DNA from: Hydractinia symbiolongicarpus
Lineage: Eukaryota; Cnidaria; Hydrozoa; Anthoathecata; Hydractiniidae
Assembly: GCF_029227915.1 (NCBI RefSeq)
Contig: NC_079880.1
Coordinates: 25,785,501-25,849,500 of the forward strand
Direction: 5' to 3'
Length of the DNA stretch: 64,000 bases
Shown here: positions 11,987-22,516 of the stretch, piece by piece
Position numbering within the stretch: the first letter of the stretch is position 1
How the letters are laid out: every line of letters starts with the position of its first letter
Position numbers and translations under genes: made by a program
The notes under the pieces: generated by a model
Databases searched by the model: none
Told to the model about the DNA's origin: nothing
Seen by the model: only the letters and a program-made list of their open reading frames with translations

Positions 11987-14437
11987 TCAGCTTCTTGAGC
12001 CTTCTCTTTTTCTCATTTTCATATCCACTCTTTCTTTTGAGTTATTATACAAAATTCTTCGAAAGACCCGAATATTATTCCGTTGCGGTTGGAACATAAG
12101 AACCCAGACTTTAAATGAAAACATGAAAAACAAAATACAAAAGTTTATTAACCACGAAAGAACCTGATATTGAATAACTTTCTTGTTTATATCTGTTATG
12201 CTTGTATGAAGCAGTGCTGCCATTATCAACACAAAAATCACACTAGATGATGCATACAGTATTTTTGTTCCTTCATTATAATAGGAGGGCAAATTTCGAG
12301 CACGAAATGCTTGAACCATGCACGAAGCGGTCAGGAATAGAATATATGCAAATTGACAAATCAGTAGATTGTGATTTGCACAAGTTACTTCGTTTAGCAG
12401 TTGTTTTCGATTTTTCATATTTAAAATGCCATGAGGTGAATGGTAAAGTGCTAGTATAACAAGGCATCCATAAACAGCTTGAATCGACAGTATCCAAAGA
12501 TACTGAACATTTTTTGTTACTACAGAACGTATTAGCACTCTTTTGCTCTGAAACACGCGAACAAGAAACACTGTCTTGGCAAAAACAATGGCTAGTATTA
12601 GGCAAATTAACTGTCCATGTAAAACCATTGTTATAATGCAAGACGTATTGTTGATGTATCCAATTGAAGAAACAGGTGTCAAAAATAAAAGAAAATGAAT
12701 TGTAAGTTGTGTGATGGATAAAAAAGTATTTGATGAACGAACTAATGGCGTGGTTCTATTCTTAACAAAACAAATAAGAAAAACGAAGCTCAATGCTGCG
12801 CCTAAACACACCAAACTGTAAACACCATAAGCTATTGTAGTATTATAAATGATGTATTTATTTTTATAGGTAAAGCAAAGGGTTCTTTTTCTGTTTGACT
12901 CTGTGTTGTGTGGGCAATCTTGGCACGTCTCACTGCCATTCTTCGATTTGATTGTGGTGTCTGCACACTTTACACAAATCCAACAACATCTTTTGTTCAC
13001 ATAAATTGGTTCGTGTCCAGCCAAACATTGTCCATGGCACTTTGAATTAGGTGCTCTCTCGCTATACCCTGCCCAAACACTTTTTTTAAATTCAGAAAAT
13101 CTCAGTCTACCCCATAATGTTAGTACTAATACTACGTAGGTGAAACTAACTTCTCTGGTGGTGTAATCAATTTGTAAAATTTCAATTGACGCAGTGTCCG
13201 CATTATTTATGAAACCAAAGCGGATGGGCTTTCTCTGAACTTCTTCAATAATGTAACTGGTTTTTTCTTTGACATTAGTACCAATAATAATCTTCAAATC
13301 GAACCTAAAAATGTCGAAAGCAGCAAGTGTATTGTAAAGCGTGACATATGTCCGCTGATCTATCTGTTTCTGCAGTGACTTAAGATATGTTCCATTACCA
13401 CTTTCCAACACATTAGCGTTTGCATATTTTCTCCATTTGTTGATCACATTTGTTTTTTCTAGCTTCCAAAAATAGTTAAAAAAGCTATTTATTTTTTTAT
13501 TGCGACTTTTTTTCACGTGTATCATTCCCTGTACTACTAATGGTTCAAAGGTTTGAAAAAAAGATGAAGGTAGATTTGAAATTGCAGGACTTGCTAACCA
13601 AGTCCTGTTATATATGAAATACCTGTCGGCCAATTGCAGGAAACTGATAGTATCAGCAGTTAACCATAATAGTACCACGTCAATGTAAGCATTGCCTTTG
13701 AGCCTTTTGATCATGTCCACATCACTCAAAGAAGCGCCATTCGAGAAGAAAAACGAAAAACTGAAGCATATTTCAGCATCATTAAACACATCAATTGCTC
13801 TATAATAACCAGCTTCTCCATATGGATTGTTAGAAAAAATAAGCCCAACATGTGTCCACTTCATAAATTTTATCAACTCGAGAAATGTATTCAGAACTTC
13901 ATAATCTTGCGAATTTAATTTGTAATAGTTTTTGTATAGTTGATCATACGATTTGTACTGATACAATGATATGTAAGGCTTCTTTGATGCTTGTAGAAGA
14001 TTAACCATTAGTGAAGAAACAGCTTCACTTGCGTTAGCTACTATGATAACCTCATCATTACGGGATGGATAGGATACGCAACAAGTTCCATTACCTTTAG
14101 AAGGCAAGTTAACGTGTTGCAATACAGAGTCCAACGCTGATTTAAGTGTACCCTTAGATCCATAGCAAACATCATATATGACATAACCCATGGAAATCAT
14201 TGTGTCGTTTCTTCCGTGATAGAAAGCATTCATTTCCTTGTTGATAATATTTACTTTGTAATCGATTCCCTCCAAAAGCATCAAGGAGTCGATTTTTAAT
14301 CCCTTTCCCAAACATAATGACAAATATATTGCCAAATTAATATCTCTTTTTTCAGAAATTGTTCTAAGATTTCCTTTGATTAAGCAAATGAAGGACAATG
14401 CAGCAAGGAGATAACTAACAAGGCGCTGAACATTCAT
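11987..14437 (-). CDS. Class C G-protein-coupled receptor, single exon
   Basis: This is a plasma-membrane receptor with an extracellular Venus-flytrap ligand-binding domain, a cysteine-rich linker and seven transmembrane helices, as in metabotropic glutamate, calcium-sensing and V2R/taste-like receptors. The chosen Met at 14437 starts MNVQRLVSYLLAALSFICLI, a good signal peptide; the frame is open upstream to 14560, but that extension is not hydrophobic. The product is 816 residues. The flytrap spans about 30-440, including FMKWTHVGLIFSNNPYG in the lobe hinge region. An NCD3G-type Cys-rich segment lies at about 463-520 (C-x3-C, CCWICVKC, CQDC). Seven hydrophobic segments span about 530-785, followed by a short basic tail. 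There is no intron and no break. The ligand cannot be told from sequence. Class C receptors expanded by lineage in cnidarians, often as intronless genes, which fits. Confidence 0.88.
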   Translation of the reverse strand: MNVQRLVSYLLAALSFICLIKGNLRTISEKRDINLAIYLSLCLGKGLKIDSLMLLEGIDYKVNIINKEMNAFYHGRNDTMISMGYVIYDVCYGSKGTLKSALDSVLQHVNLPSKGNGTCCVSYPSRNDEVIIVANASEAVSSLMVNLLQASKKPYISLYQYKSYDQLYKNYYKLNSQDYEVLNTFLELIKFMKWTHVGLIFSNNPYGEAGYYRAIDVFNDAEICFSFSFFFSNGASLSDVDMIKRLKGNAYIDVVLLWLTADTISFLQLADRYFIYNRTWLASPAISNLPSSFFQTFEPLVVQGMIHVKKSRNKKINSFFNYFWKLEKTNVINKWRKYANANVLESGNGTYLKSLQKQIDQRTYVTLYNTLAAFDIFRFDLKIIIGTNVKEKTSYIIEEVQRKPIRFGFINNADTASIEILQIDYTTREVSFTYVVLVLTLWGRLRFSEFKKSVWAGYSERAPNSKCHGQCLAGHEPIYVNKRCCWICVKCADTTIKSKNGSETCQDCPHNTESNRKRTLCFTYKNKYIIYNTTIAYGVYSLVCLGAALSFVFLICFVKNRTTPLVRSSNTFLSITQLTIHFLLFLTPVSSIGYINNTSCIITMVLHGQLICLILAIVFAKTVFLVRVFQSKRVLIRSVVTKNVQYLWILSIQAVYGCLVILALYHSPHGILNMKNRKQLLNEVTCANHNLLICQFAYILFLTASCMVQAFRARNLPSYYNEGTKILYASSSVIFVLIMAALLHTSITDINKKVIQYQVLSWLINFCILFFMFSFKVWVLMFQPQRNNIRVFRRILYNNSKERVDMKMRKREGSRS

Positions 14438-14560
14438 ATTGTTTGTAACGTAACTCGTTTCTTGACTTCGTAACTTCGTGACCAACAGTTCCAGGACTGA
14501 ATTTTTACTTTCGACACGCTTATTTTCTTTTTTAATAAAAAATTTAGTCTTTACAATCAA

Positions 14561-17500
14561 TTAATTTTCGTTAATTAATTTTATTTTTGTTTTTATTTCT
14601 ATATTTTTTTATCTTTATAATTATGTTACAGGTTATATTATGGTCTATATGTTAAAAAATAAAGAAAATAAAAAATAATAAAAAAATAGAAAAAGGTTAA
14701 CATTTCTTATTAATTTATTCCTTCAATACCTTTTTCTTTTCTAACTTAACAAATGGGGTAAAAAGTATAAGCTATGAAAAGAATATGATTACAAGTAAAT
14801 AATTAGTTATGAAACTGTACTGTGTATAAGGCACAATTTTTTTCAGACGTGTTCTCGCGAAGATAAAGCTAGTCAGGTTTGCTCAGATCTGGACTGGTTC
14901 CAATGGCATCCCTTCACCAAGTAGGAAATACAAATTCTCCCTCCTCCATTTTGCTTGTACTGTCCAGATTTGATCATTAAGCTCAGATTTGATCAGTAAC
15001 AATAAAACGCAGGTGTACTGCCACCGTATTTAAAGCTAATATAAGCCTTTCGCTCAATTTTGCGAAACGTTTGGTTGTAGACATTGGTAGAATTAATAGA
15101 ATCCAATTTTTTAATAGGATAAGCTTGACTGAGCGTGATGTTTTTACAATACGTATTTTAGAGTTACAAAAAGCAACCAGGCCCAACTTGGTTCAGTTAG
15201 ATAGAATAGTTCAGTTGGGTGTAGAAGGGTATACGTCTTTTTAATAGGAGCTGTGAAAACATTGGGCATTCATTGTGATACTTGAGTGTTGCGAAAATGA
15301 CTCAATTTTTTATTTTTGTTAAAAGTAACTCCAGCTGCTTAATCTTGTTTATTGATGAATAACAACTTTAAGGATTCTTTCGTTTCGTTAAATTTTTTTT
15401 CTTTAAAATTTAAAATCAAAAAGCAAATTCTGGATTTTTGCCAACCTTTTTTTGCATTCCAAACTTCCGGCCATAGAAGATTATTGTAAAAAGGTTGTAA
15501 TCATGGCAAGGCCATAGGTACACATTGGATAGGTACCCATTGTTTTTTTCTGAACAAGATATAAAATAAAGACTGCTCAAATTGGAATTTACGCATCCAT
15601 AACATAGTGCTAGGAAAATCAGAATAAGAAATTGGTGTAAATCATTTTTCAAAAAAAAAATATCCATATTTTGCAAGAATCTTTTGCGAATTTTGGTAAT
15701 AAAAATAACTGCGGCAAAATTGACAAAACTCTCTGGAAATTAATTTCCAGCGAAAACTTCTTTTAGCATCTAATGCTTTAAATCAGCCACGTCTCGTCTC
15801 TCTTGTGTTACCGTGACCACATGGAACGTATATTTGTAGAAGACAACCATTTTAAAAACAAAATAATCTTTAATCTGGTTCTAACCAAAGCAAGCTAGAG
15901 AGTGTTATTTGTATGTTTAAATGGCGTGGATGTATCAAGAGAAGGGGATCATTTTTTGGACAATAATGGAATGTGATAGACGGAAGAAACACAAACGGTG
16001 TAGAACCGCCACAACAACAAGAATGATCAGCGCCAAAACAGTCGTTGTCAGGATGAGGTACTGTTCCTATCCAATTTGTTGTTCGCATAAATATCGGTAT
16101 GCATGATATTTATTTCACTTCGTATTTTAGTCAAAATTGAACACGTGACACTTCTGTGTGTGACTAAAAGTTCTTCAGACTTTTAAAACAAATAATTTAT
16201 TGGCAACTTATTGGCATCCTATGTAAGTATCCTCATTTCTCGTTGTCTGACAGCCTACACGGTTGTTCTCGTTCTGTTTCGTTTTATTACAGTACCCCTG
16301 TATTAAATTACAAAAAATCACATAAATGAACTTACCTTCAATTACATGGCCACTTTCTATGAATATGCGAGGGTTGATGAGTCTCTTTTTATGTTTACTT
16401 GTTTGCGTTTCGGCAAGAGTGTTCGTCGAAAGATTGTAAACACATGCACTCGTTTGCTTAAACAATGCCTTCGCAGCTTAATGTTAAAAAAAGTGCACTT
16501 CTTTAAAAAGAATGTAGAGAAAATTATTAGTGTCTTTAGAAAGTGTCCATCGCAGTAAAAATAAAAACAGAAAAGGGCGGTGGGGCGGTAAGGCGGTAGG
16601 GAGAGAGGTAAAGGTGTTACTACAAATAAAAACAAAGATAGAGAAAAAAGTATTTAATAACAAGATAACTTTTCTCTTTCAGAAATTATTCTTGTCTAGA
16701 AAAATTTAACCTCATCAAAAATTTAGACGTTCTTCAGATGTACTTAGAACTTTTTTATGAAACGCCACTGTAGAGATTTGAAAGAACAGCGGGAAAATGA
16801 AGGTACCAACCACATCACGTCTTTGTATGTGCAATGATATAAAACTCAAATCCATCGATTGAACACACTTCGAATAATAAAAATATAATATTTATATTAA
16901 CAAAAATATGTTTAAATGAATATTTCTTGACAACAGAAACGTAAATGTTTAGGTGAAAGTAGATAAATAAGAATTACTTTGGGTTTTATTCTTTGCAAAT
17001 AGACCTATTATACTAATAAACCATGACAATACATACAACATGGGCGCATATACTCATATAGACATGTGTAACCAGTAAATTCATTCACTTGAAAATAATG
17101 AAAAATCGTTTTTTTTTTTGTTTAATAAATTATTAGACACGCCTTTCTTTCTTTCATATTGTAGTTGTCTTTTAAATATAATTATAAGAAAATAAAAATA
17201 AAAAATAAAACAAAATAAGAACAAATTTAGCTGATTTTTTTTATGTAAAAAATACGACAAATACAACAGAATATTTTTTTAATAACAAAACCACCAGTTC
17301 TGGTTATAAGACATTTGTGTATACTACTATATACTAAATTTTAACTCGCAAAAATTGATAAATGTATTAAGAAAGGTTAAATTTTAACAGCAAAACAAAA
17401 ATACCCAAAGTTGAAGCTAAATTTCCTGGTTTTAATAAAAACATGTATACTGCCATTGGAAAGGATGCTTTCTCTTCTTCTAACGCGTGGCAAAATAATG

Positions 17501-18199
17501 AACAAGTCAATTATTCTCCAAAAAGAATTCAACTTTAAGGTGTATTTAAATAAGCAATCATCGATTAACTTGAGTCCAAAAGAAACAACTTGAAAGAGTA
17601 GAGCCATAAATTTATAAATTGGAAATTGGCGAAGCTTTTTTTATACTTACCATGCACGCACAATGTTTACAAAAAACGGTTCGCTCAATGGAAATTTAAG
17701 TGATACAGTTTCTGTGCTACCTTAATATTTTTTTGACCGCTGATAAAATTGCTTCACACATGTTCATAAAAAGTGCTTCCCCACGAAAGGGACGGAACAG
17801 AGCACCTTGCTTTATCTGCATGTTCAGCAACACGCCTTGTAGTTTCGAGCTATACTGCTGCCCCTATACGGCGGTATTCCTGACAGTTTCATCAATGTAT
17901 CGTTCTCTACATCCCCTTACAAATCACCATTGATTTATGTGTAATTCTCTCTTTAAGAGGGAATAATGTTTTCTTTTGGTCCAGCCGTTAAGCGTTCCAT
18001 GCATGGTACAGAGGTTAAATTTGGCAAACTATTTCATTTGCAGATTGCAATAAAAAAACTCCATGAATACCTTTATGGGGAGAATGAGATATACTGTTTT
18101 GTTACTGTTTTTTAAAGTAGCAGATTTCCTGATTTGGCCGAGAACAAAAGTTAAATTTGCAGTTAGGTAAAACCTTCAATTCAGTCAAGAAATGTTACT
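14561..18199. other. Intergenic, no gene recognised
   Basis: AT-rich sequence. A plus-strand frame is open from about 14992 to 15243 but shows no similarity that I recognise and starts after a duplicated CAGATTTGATCA motif. Purine-rich sequence at 16575-16602 has repeated GG/GGG runs (potential quadruplex). The remaining open frames look random. Confidence 0.45.
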
Positions 18200-19090
18200 G
18201 CAAAACATCAGTTAGATAATTGCAACAAGTTTAAACCGGTTGGTAGCAGACCAGGCATAATCTGTACGGATTGTGTAAGTGCATAAGACATGTGCCGATT
18301 CATGCCTTCCTTTTCGACCCATTTTGTCGGCAATAGGTACACCAGCATATTTACTTGCCAAATTGGTGGTATCCAATCTACCTTGTATTAGTACTAATAA
18401 TTATACAAAAGACTCTTTTCACTTTGCTACGAAATAAATAACCAGGACAGTGGAATATTTACGGCTAGTTTAGATATCACATCATTGTTTACCAACATAC
18501 CCTGTAGTGAAACTGTTAGTATTTGAAGACTTTTGAAAACTTTTAACCTTAGCCACTCATGAATCTCGTTCCATGTTTAATGATGTTTTTTACCAGCAGG
18601 AAGATAAAGTTGCTTTGGATAGTTCATTAGGCCCTACATTGGCCAACACATTTTTATGTCACTTCAAAAAATTGTGGGTTAACAATTATCCACAAGAATA
18701 TAAATCGATGTTCTACCGCTGATATGTGATGATATATTTTTCTGTTTACTTTACAAAAACATCTAATGCAATACACGTCACGTTAAATTCACCAATGTAG
18801 AACATGACAAATCAATATTATTTCTAGATATTACAGTAACTAGGACAAACGGTAAGTTCATTATATTAATATGCCGCAAACCTACGTTGAGTGGCGTCTA
18901 TAAGCACTGCAATAGTTTCATTTCAGAAAACTATAATTTGTCAATCGTTTCCACCTTAGCGTATCGTTGTTTCATGATTTGCTCTGATTGGTTTATATAT
19001 ATAAGAAAAAAAGTTATCCGCCATGGTTTGTTGACAAATGTATTTCTTAGTAAAGTTAGCACTGTAAAACTGTTATTTCTTCGGTAGAGA
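18200..19090 (+). mobile_element. Penelope-like element reverse transcriptase, decayed
   Basis: Pieces of a Penelope-like (PLE) reverse transcriptase are readable in shifting plus-strand frames. At about 18303-18345 a PSF-RPILSAIGTPAYLLAK-type segment appears. At 18470-18505 the frame reads LDITSLFTNIP. At 18620-18720 it reads SSLGPTLANTFLCHFKKLW followed by FYR and then a stop where the YVDD active-site motif is expected. At 18880-18975 there is sequence typical of the PLE region after the RT palm (KPTLSGVYKH, STLAYRCFMICSDW). Frameshifts and stops, including one at the catalytic motif, show that the copy is dead. No GIY-YIG endonuclease was seen, so the copy is probably 3' truncated. Confidence 0.75.
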
Positions 19091-19446
19091 AAGAAGCCTG
19101 TTTTACCATTTCTATCATTACTTCTTTACAACTTCGCACGAAACTTATTAAGTCTTTAAGATCCTAACGTAGTAGTAAAAATGTTTGTACAGTGGAATCC
19201 CTCTAAAGCGGACATGGTGCTAAACGGACACCTCTATATAACGGACGCTTTTCCTTGAAACGGACTAATTTCAGGTCACACTCTCACAAAAAAATCTCAA
19301 TAAGACGAACAGTTATAAGTCGGACTCTTTATAAAACGGACACTTTTTTCGCAGCAAATGGCATTTTTCCCTAAAAAAGCTCTGCGTAGAGCGGACATAA
19401 AAAGAACCTATTATTGACGAGGAAAGTCAAAAATGCTGTCTTTAAT

Positions 19447-19474
19447 TCCGTCCGTCCGTCCGTCCGTCCGTCCG
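19447..19474. repeat. (CCGT)n microsatellite
   Basis: Six to seven perfect tandem copies of a CCGT tetranucleotide, immediately 5' of the dispersed palindromic repeat. Confidence 0.9.
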
Positions 19475-19478
19475 AGAA

Positions 19479-19540
19479 GCACGCAATGCGGTATAAAAAG
19501 GACGGGTAAACCCGTGGATTTACCACGGGCTAACGACTAG
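19479..19540 (-). repeat. Dispersed palindrome-containing repeat, copy 2
   Basis: The reverse complement aligns with the repeat at 8282-8345 over the whole core (CTAG, TAGCCCGTGG, CACGGGTT, CCCGT, then an ATA..CGC..TT..TGC tail). The hairpin CCCGTGG...CCACGGG is well preserved. Confidence 0.6.
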
Positions 19541-19710
19541 TTCATCAAATTATGTGTCTCGTTTCCTTGATTTGAAAGGAATAAAACAAAAACGTATATA
19601 AATAAAAAAGTCATGATTTCGGCAATATTCTGCTCTGAAGTGATTTTTGGATACAATCTCTATAAAGTGGACACCTCTATAAGAAGGACACCTTTTTTTG
19701 CTACCATTGC

Positions 19711-20459
19711 TTCAGTGGGTTATTAGTCCTGTTGATACGAATGTCTAACCATTTAGATGGATTTTCTTCTGTTGTAAGTTTGATATTCGGATGATAAGCC
19801 CGTTCAAAGAGAATGCCAGGTCAGTTCTTTTTGTGTCTGTTGTAGGTGTCATCCACGAACTGCTAGTACAATTTTGTTCGAATGGAACCTTCTCGCCTGA
19901 ACAAATAATATATAGGTACGAAGAATTAAATGAATGACGATTAAGATTTAGGTGTTTAGTCTCCAAATATAAAATTGGTCATTCAAGCATATAAAGCCTT
20001 TTGTTTAATAAATTCATATGTGACGTAAATTAGTCTCGATTAATTACGAGGTTGCTATAATTCACGTGTTTCTCGAAAGAACGGTGTTGCGTGTCTGGGT
20101 CGAAAAAAACGACAACCTGAGGACCCCAGGACACATTCATTATTAGCACAAAGTAGTGATTCGGCGATCATTTGGAACAGAATACAATCTAAGTATTATT
20201 AATAGCTGGACTGCTTAGTAGAGATTGGTCCTTAGAAGTTAATCTATTTATATGTTGCAAAAACAGCCATTTTTCCTTGGTCAAATTGATTGTACTTTTG
20301 CTCTCAATCTCAGGAGACAAAAGAAGAATTTATTCCTCTGTTACCCACACGAAAGATCGGACCTCAAATTGATTGATGAAGAGACGAATATGAGAGACAA
20401 TTGGAACACCATTTAAGCCCAGCTGAAAAAATCCAAGCACGCGTGTTTGTTTATTAGGT
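19711..20459. other. Flank of virus-like element, no gene recognised
   Basis: The left flank of the GC-richer element. Some element-derived sequence may extend into 20280-20460, where short frames (for example around NMRDNWNTI) look coding but are broken. I found no match to the right-end 18-bp repeat, so no left terminal repeat can be assigned. Confidence 0.35.
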
Positions 20460-20496
20460 TGGAACACCCCAGAGCCTGGAGTGTATTAGAATAAAT

Positions 20497-20700
20497 ATGG
20501 CATATATCAAAACATTAGAAAAACAGCTGAAGGCTTGTTACAATGAGATGGATCGCATACCACATTTGGAGCGAAGTCTGGAGGCTCTTGACGAAGAGCT
20601 AAGGGATGCGCTGGAGAGGATAAGGTATCAGAGGAACCCCATGTATTTTTTTGGATTCATGTCTGTCCTAATGATCACCCTGGTTGGGGCCATGTCATAA
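20497..20700 (+). CDS. Small coiled-coil protein with C-terminal membrane segment
   Basis: 67 residues. About the first 45 are charged and heptad-like (coiled coil), followed by a hydrophobic segment near the C-terminus (MYFFGFMSVLMITLVGAMS), so it is probably a tail-anchored protein. It is the first gene of the element; its stop is 9 bp before the next start. The ATG is preceded by AATAAAT, the motif shared by most starts in the element. The frame is intact. The family is unknown to me, and a virion or membrane role would be a guess. Confidence 0.55.
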   Translation: MAYIKTLEKQLKACYNEMDRIPHLERSLEALDEELRDALERIRYQRNPMYFFGFMSVLMITLVGAMS

Positions 20701-20709
20701 TAAATAAAA

Positions 20710-21470
20710 ATGTCTTGTCTTGTTGAATTTAATAATATCCAGCTACATACTGTAACTATCAACGGCAGACCTTGGATTAGAGCCAAGAAAGTAGTCCAGG
20801 CATTAGAATATAGAAAGGACACCTCCGATGCCATCCGCAACCATTGTAGCCTCGAAAATTACGCTCACAAGTGCCAACTTAGTGGGGGGAACCGGTGAAA
20901 TGGCCCTTGGATTCACAAAAATATGATCTCTATATCAATGAGGAGGGTATGTATGAGTTGATGTTTGGAAGCTAACAGCCTAAAGCGAAAAGCTTCAGAA
21001 AATATTGTTGCAATACAATGTTCCCAAAAATCCGTGAGCAACTACACCATCAAGCCATCGAAGAGAGAGATATTGCCCTGGCGATGCTTAACGATGGCCT
21101 TCAAGAGCGAGAGAAACAGCTAGATCTCCGGACACTGGAAATTGCGGAGCTTCGTGATCGGTATGTTCCTAATGGTTATCCCTATGATAATGTAATTTGC
21201 GTGATTGACAAAAATAATCTTAATATATTATACTATATTATTCGTTGTCAACGTAGATCTTTAAATGATCAAATCCGTACATTAAGGGATATGTATCCTA
21301 ATATGATCGAGAGGTATCCAATATGCGATGACCCTAACGCCGTACATACATGGAAAAGGTTCAGGGATGATAATCTCAGGATAGAGAATTCATGGCGTAA
21401 TCATTTCAGCTTACCCGATGACGCCACACGTGAGTTATTCGAGGGCATGTATGATATCAGCATGACATAA
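20710..21470 (+). pseudogene. BRO-N domain protein, broken
   Basis: The N-terminal part (from 20710) matches the BRO-N DNA-binding domain of large DNA viruses and mobile elements (VTINGRPWIRAKKVVQAL, then an IRNHC segment). Two breaks are visible: a frame change at the run of six G near 20881-20889, and an in-frame TAA at 20973-20975, after which the same frame stays open to the stop at 21468-21470. The post-BRO part has a helical linker (LQEREKQLDLRTLEIAELRD) and a C-terminal domain that I cannot name. BRO proteins bind DNA and are thought to modulate host or viral transcription. The start is preceded by AATAAAA. The gene converges on the integrase, with a hairpin between the two stops. Confidence 0.75.
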
Positions 21471-21482
21471 TCGCTTGTATGG

Positions 21483-21510
21483 TTTTTGTAGCTCTTATGA
21501 GCCACAAAAA
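21483..21510. terminator. Hairpin between convergent BRO and integrase stops
   Basis: Arms 21483-21494 and 21499-21510 pair at 11 of 12 positions around a TTAT loop, lying wholly between the plus stop (21470) and the minus stop (21520). It is one of three such hairpins at the element's three convergent junctions. A transcript-end role is inferred. Confidence 0.5.
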
Positions 21511-21519
21511 TCGAGAAAT

Positions 21520-22492
21520 TTACCATTCTTTCACATGCTCCGGAGGTATTTCAACATCTTCAGGAATCAGCATCAACTTTTTAGCCACAAAAGATCGATC
21601 GGGTCCATCTGCCAAATAGTATAACAACCTCGTACCAGTTACGATGCGGTCGAGCCTATACGTACGCTTAGACCACCAAAAGTCTGTCGCGCGTCTTTTC
21701 GAATCCTTGTGTTCTTCCCCAGGTTGCAGGAGGTAGAGGTAGAGCCCGTCCCCAGGCAAAGGCTTTTCTTCAAGATGGCCATCGCTTTTCATAAGCGGGA
21801 CTTCATCGAGCTTGATGGCTTTCGAAGGTTTCATACCAGTCATCGCGGTCTTGGTGTTGTTCATGCTTTTGACGATAGTGTACAAGTGTTTGACCCATGT
21901 GGTACTAGTTTCGTTAGAGGCAAGCTCCCGAGCATCTTGGGGTTTAAAGAGATGATGGTACCGGGTGGTAGCCCGTTTAATCTCCACTCCTTTACCCTCC
22001 AGAAATTTCGTTACATCCGATTTGAATTTGCTCCCTTGGCCACATTGGAAAGTCTTTGGATAGCGGAGAGGTCCCGCTTTGTATATGTCCTTGATCATCT
22101 CCACCACTTCACTGGCTTTCTTGGTTCTGAGGGGTCTTGCCACTTTGTAGCGCGAAGCTACATCGATGCCTGTGAGTATATATTTATAGGTGTTTCCATA
22201 TAATTTATCATGGGGCATGTAGAGCAAGTCGAATTGATGCGTTTTATTAGGATTTAGAATGGTGAAATGTGGATAATTGATGCGCTTGGGGTCTTTGATA
22301 TGTCTGAGCCACAAGAGTTGCCGACTCAGCAAATGTATAACTTTCTTTTTGGAAAGACCACTCTTCTCAGAGACTAATTTTATAGCCTTGCATCCAGTTC
22401 AGAGATTTTCTGGAAAAATTGAGTAAAATCTAGTAGATTTTACTCAATTTTTCAGCTTCTTCTGGAGTAACAATATGCTTTGCTTTTGACAT
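21520..22492 (-). pseudogene. Retroviral-type (rve) integrase of Polinton type, inactivated
   Basis: The RNase-H-like integrase fold is readable in the main open frame 22332-21520: first catalytic Asp in HQFDLLYMP, then GIDVASRYKVARPL, then a C-terminal tail of the chromo/SH3-like kind (TYRLDRIV...). The second Asp is replaced by Gly (FQCGQGSKF). The segment after TTRYHH that should hold the catalytic Glu is missing, so at most one residue of the DDE triad remains. The probable native start is the ATG at 22492 (preceded by AATAAAT). Between it and the main frame lies a perfect palindrome (22414-22452) that brings a stop codon. In Polintons this enzyme inserts the element into host DNA; this copy cannot. 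Confidence 0.8.
22414..22452. repeat. Perfect 19-bp inverted repeat with 1-nt spacer
   Basis: Arms 22414-22432 and 22434-22452 are exact reverse complements around a single G. It sits in the N-terminal coding region of the integrase and introduces a stop, so it looks like a fold-back or templated insertion rather than an original feature. Confidence 0.9.
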
Positions 22493-22516
22493 ATTTATTA
22501 CATATCAAAAGTGTTC

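Larger units (their letters stand above)
19188..19710. repeat. Mariner/Tigger-like terminal repeat cluster with nested insert
   Basis: The sequence begins CAGTGGAATCCCTCTAAAGC and repeatedly uses a GGACACCTCTATA-like motif (about 19220, 19665, 19682), the kind of terminal sequence seen in pogo/Tigger-type DNA transposons and their MITEs. No transposase frame is present. A (CCGT)n microsatellite at 19447-19474 and a copy of the dispersed palindromic repeat lie inside it, so it appears interrupted by a second insertion. Confidence 0.45.

Noticed and set aside
12276-12641. 121-codon minus ORF inside the GPCR
   Set aside because: Out-of-frame shadow of the receptor's transmembrane region.
14992-15243. 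84-codon open plus frame
   Set aside because: No start, splice site or recognisable similarity; could be an exon of an unknown gene but is not supportable.
16575-16602. G-quadruplex as a functional element
   Set aside because: GG/GGG runs are present, but no gene or conserved context supports a role.
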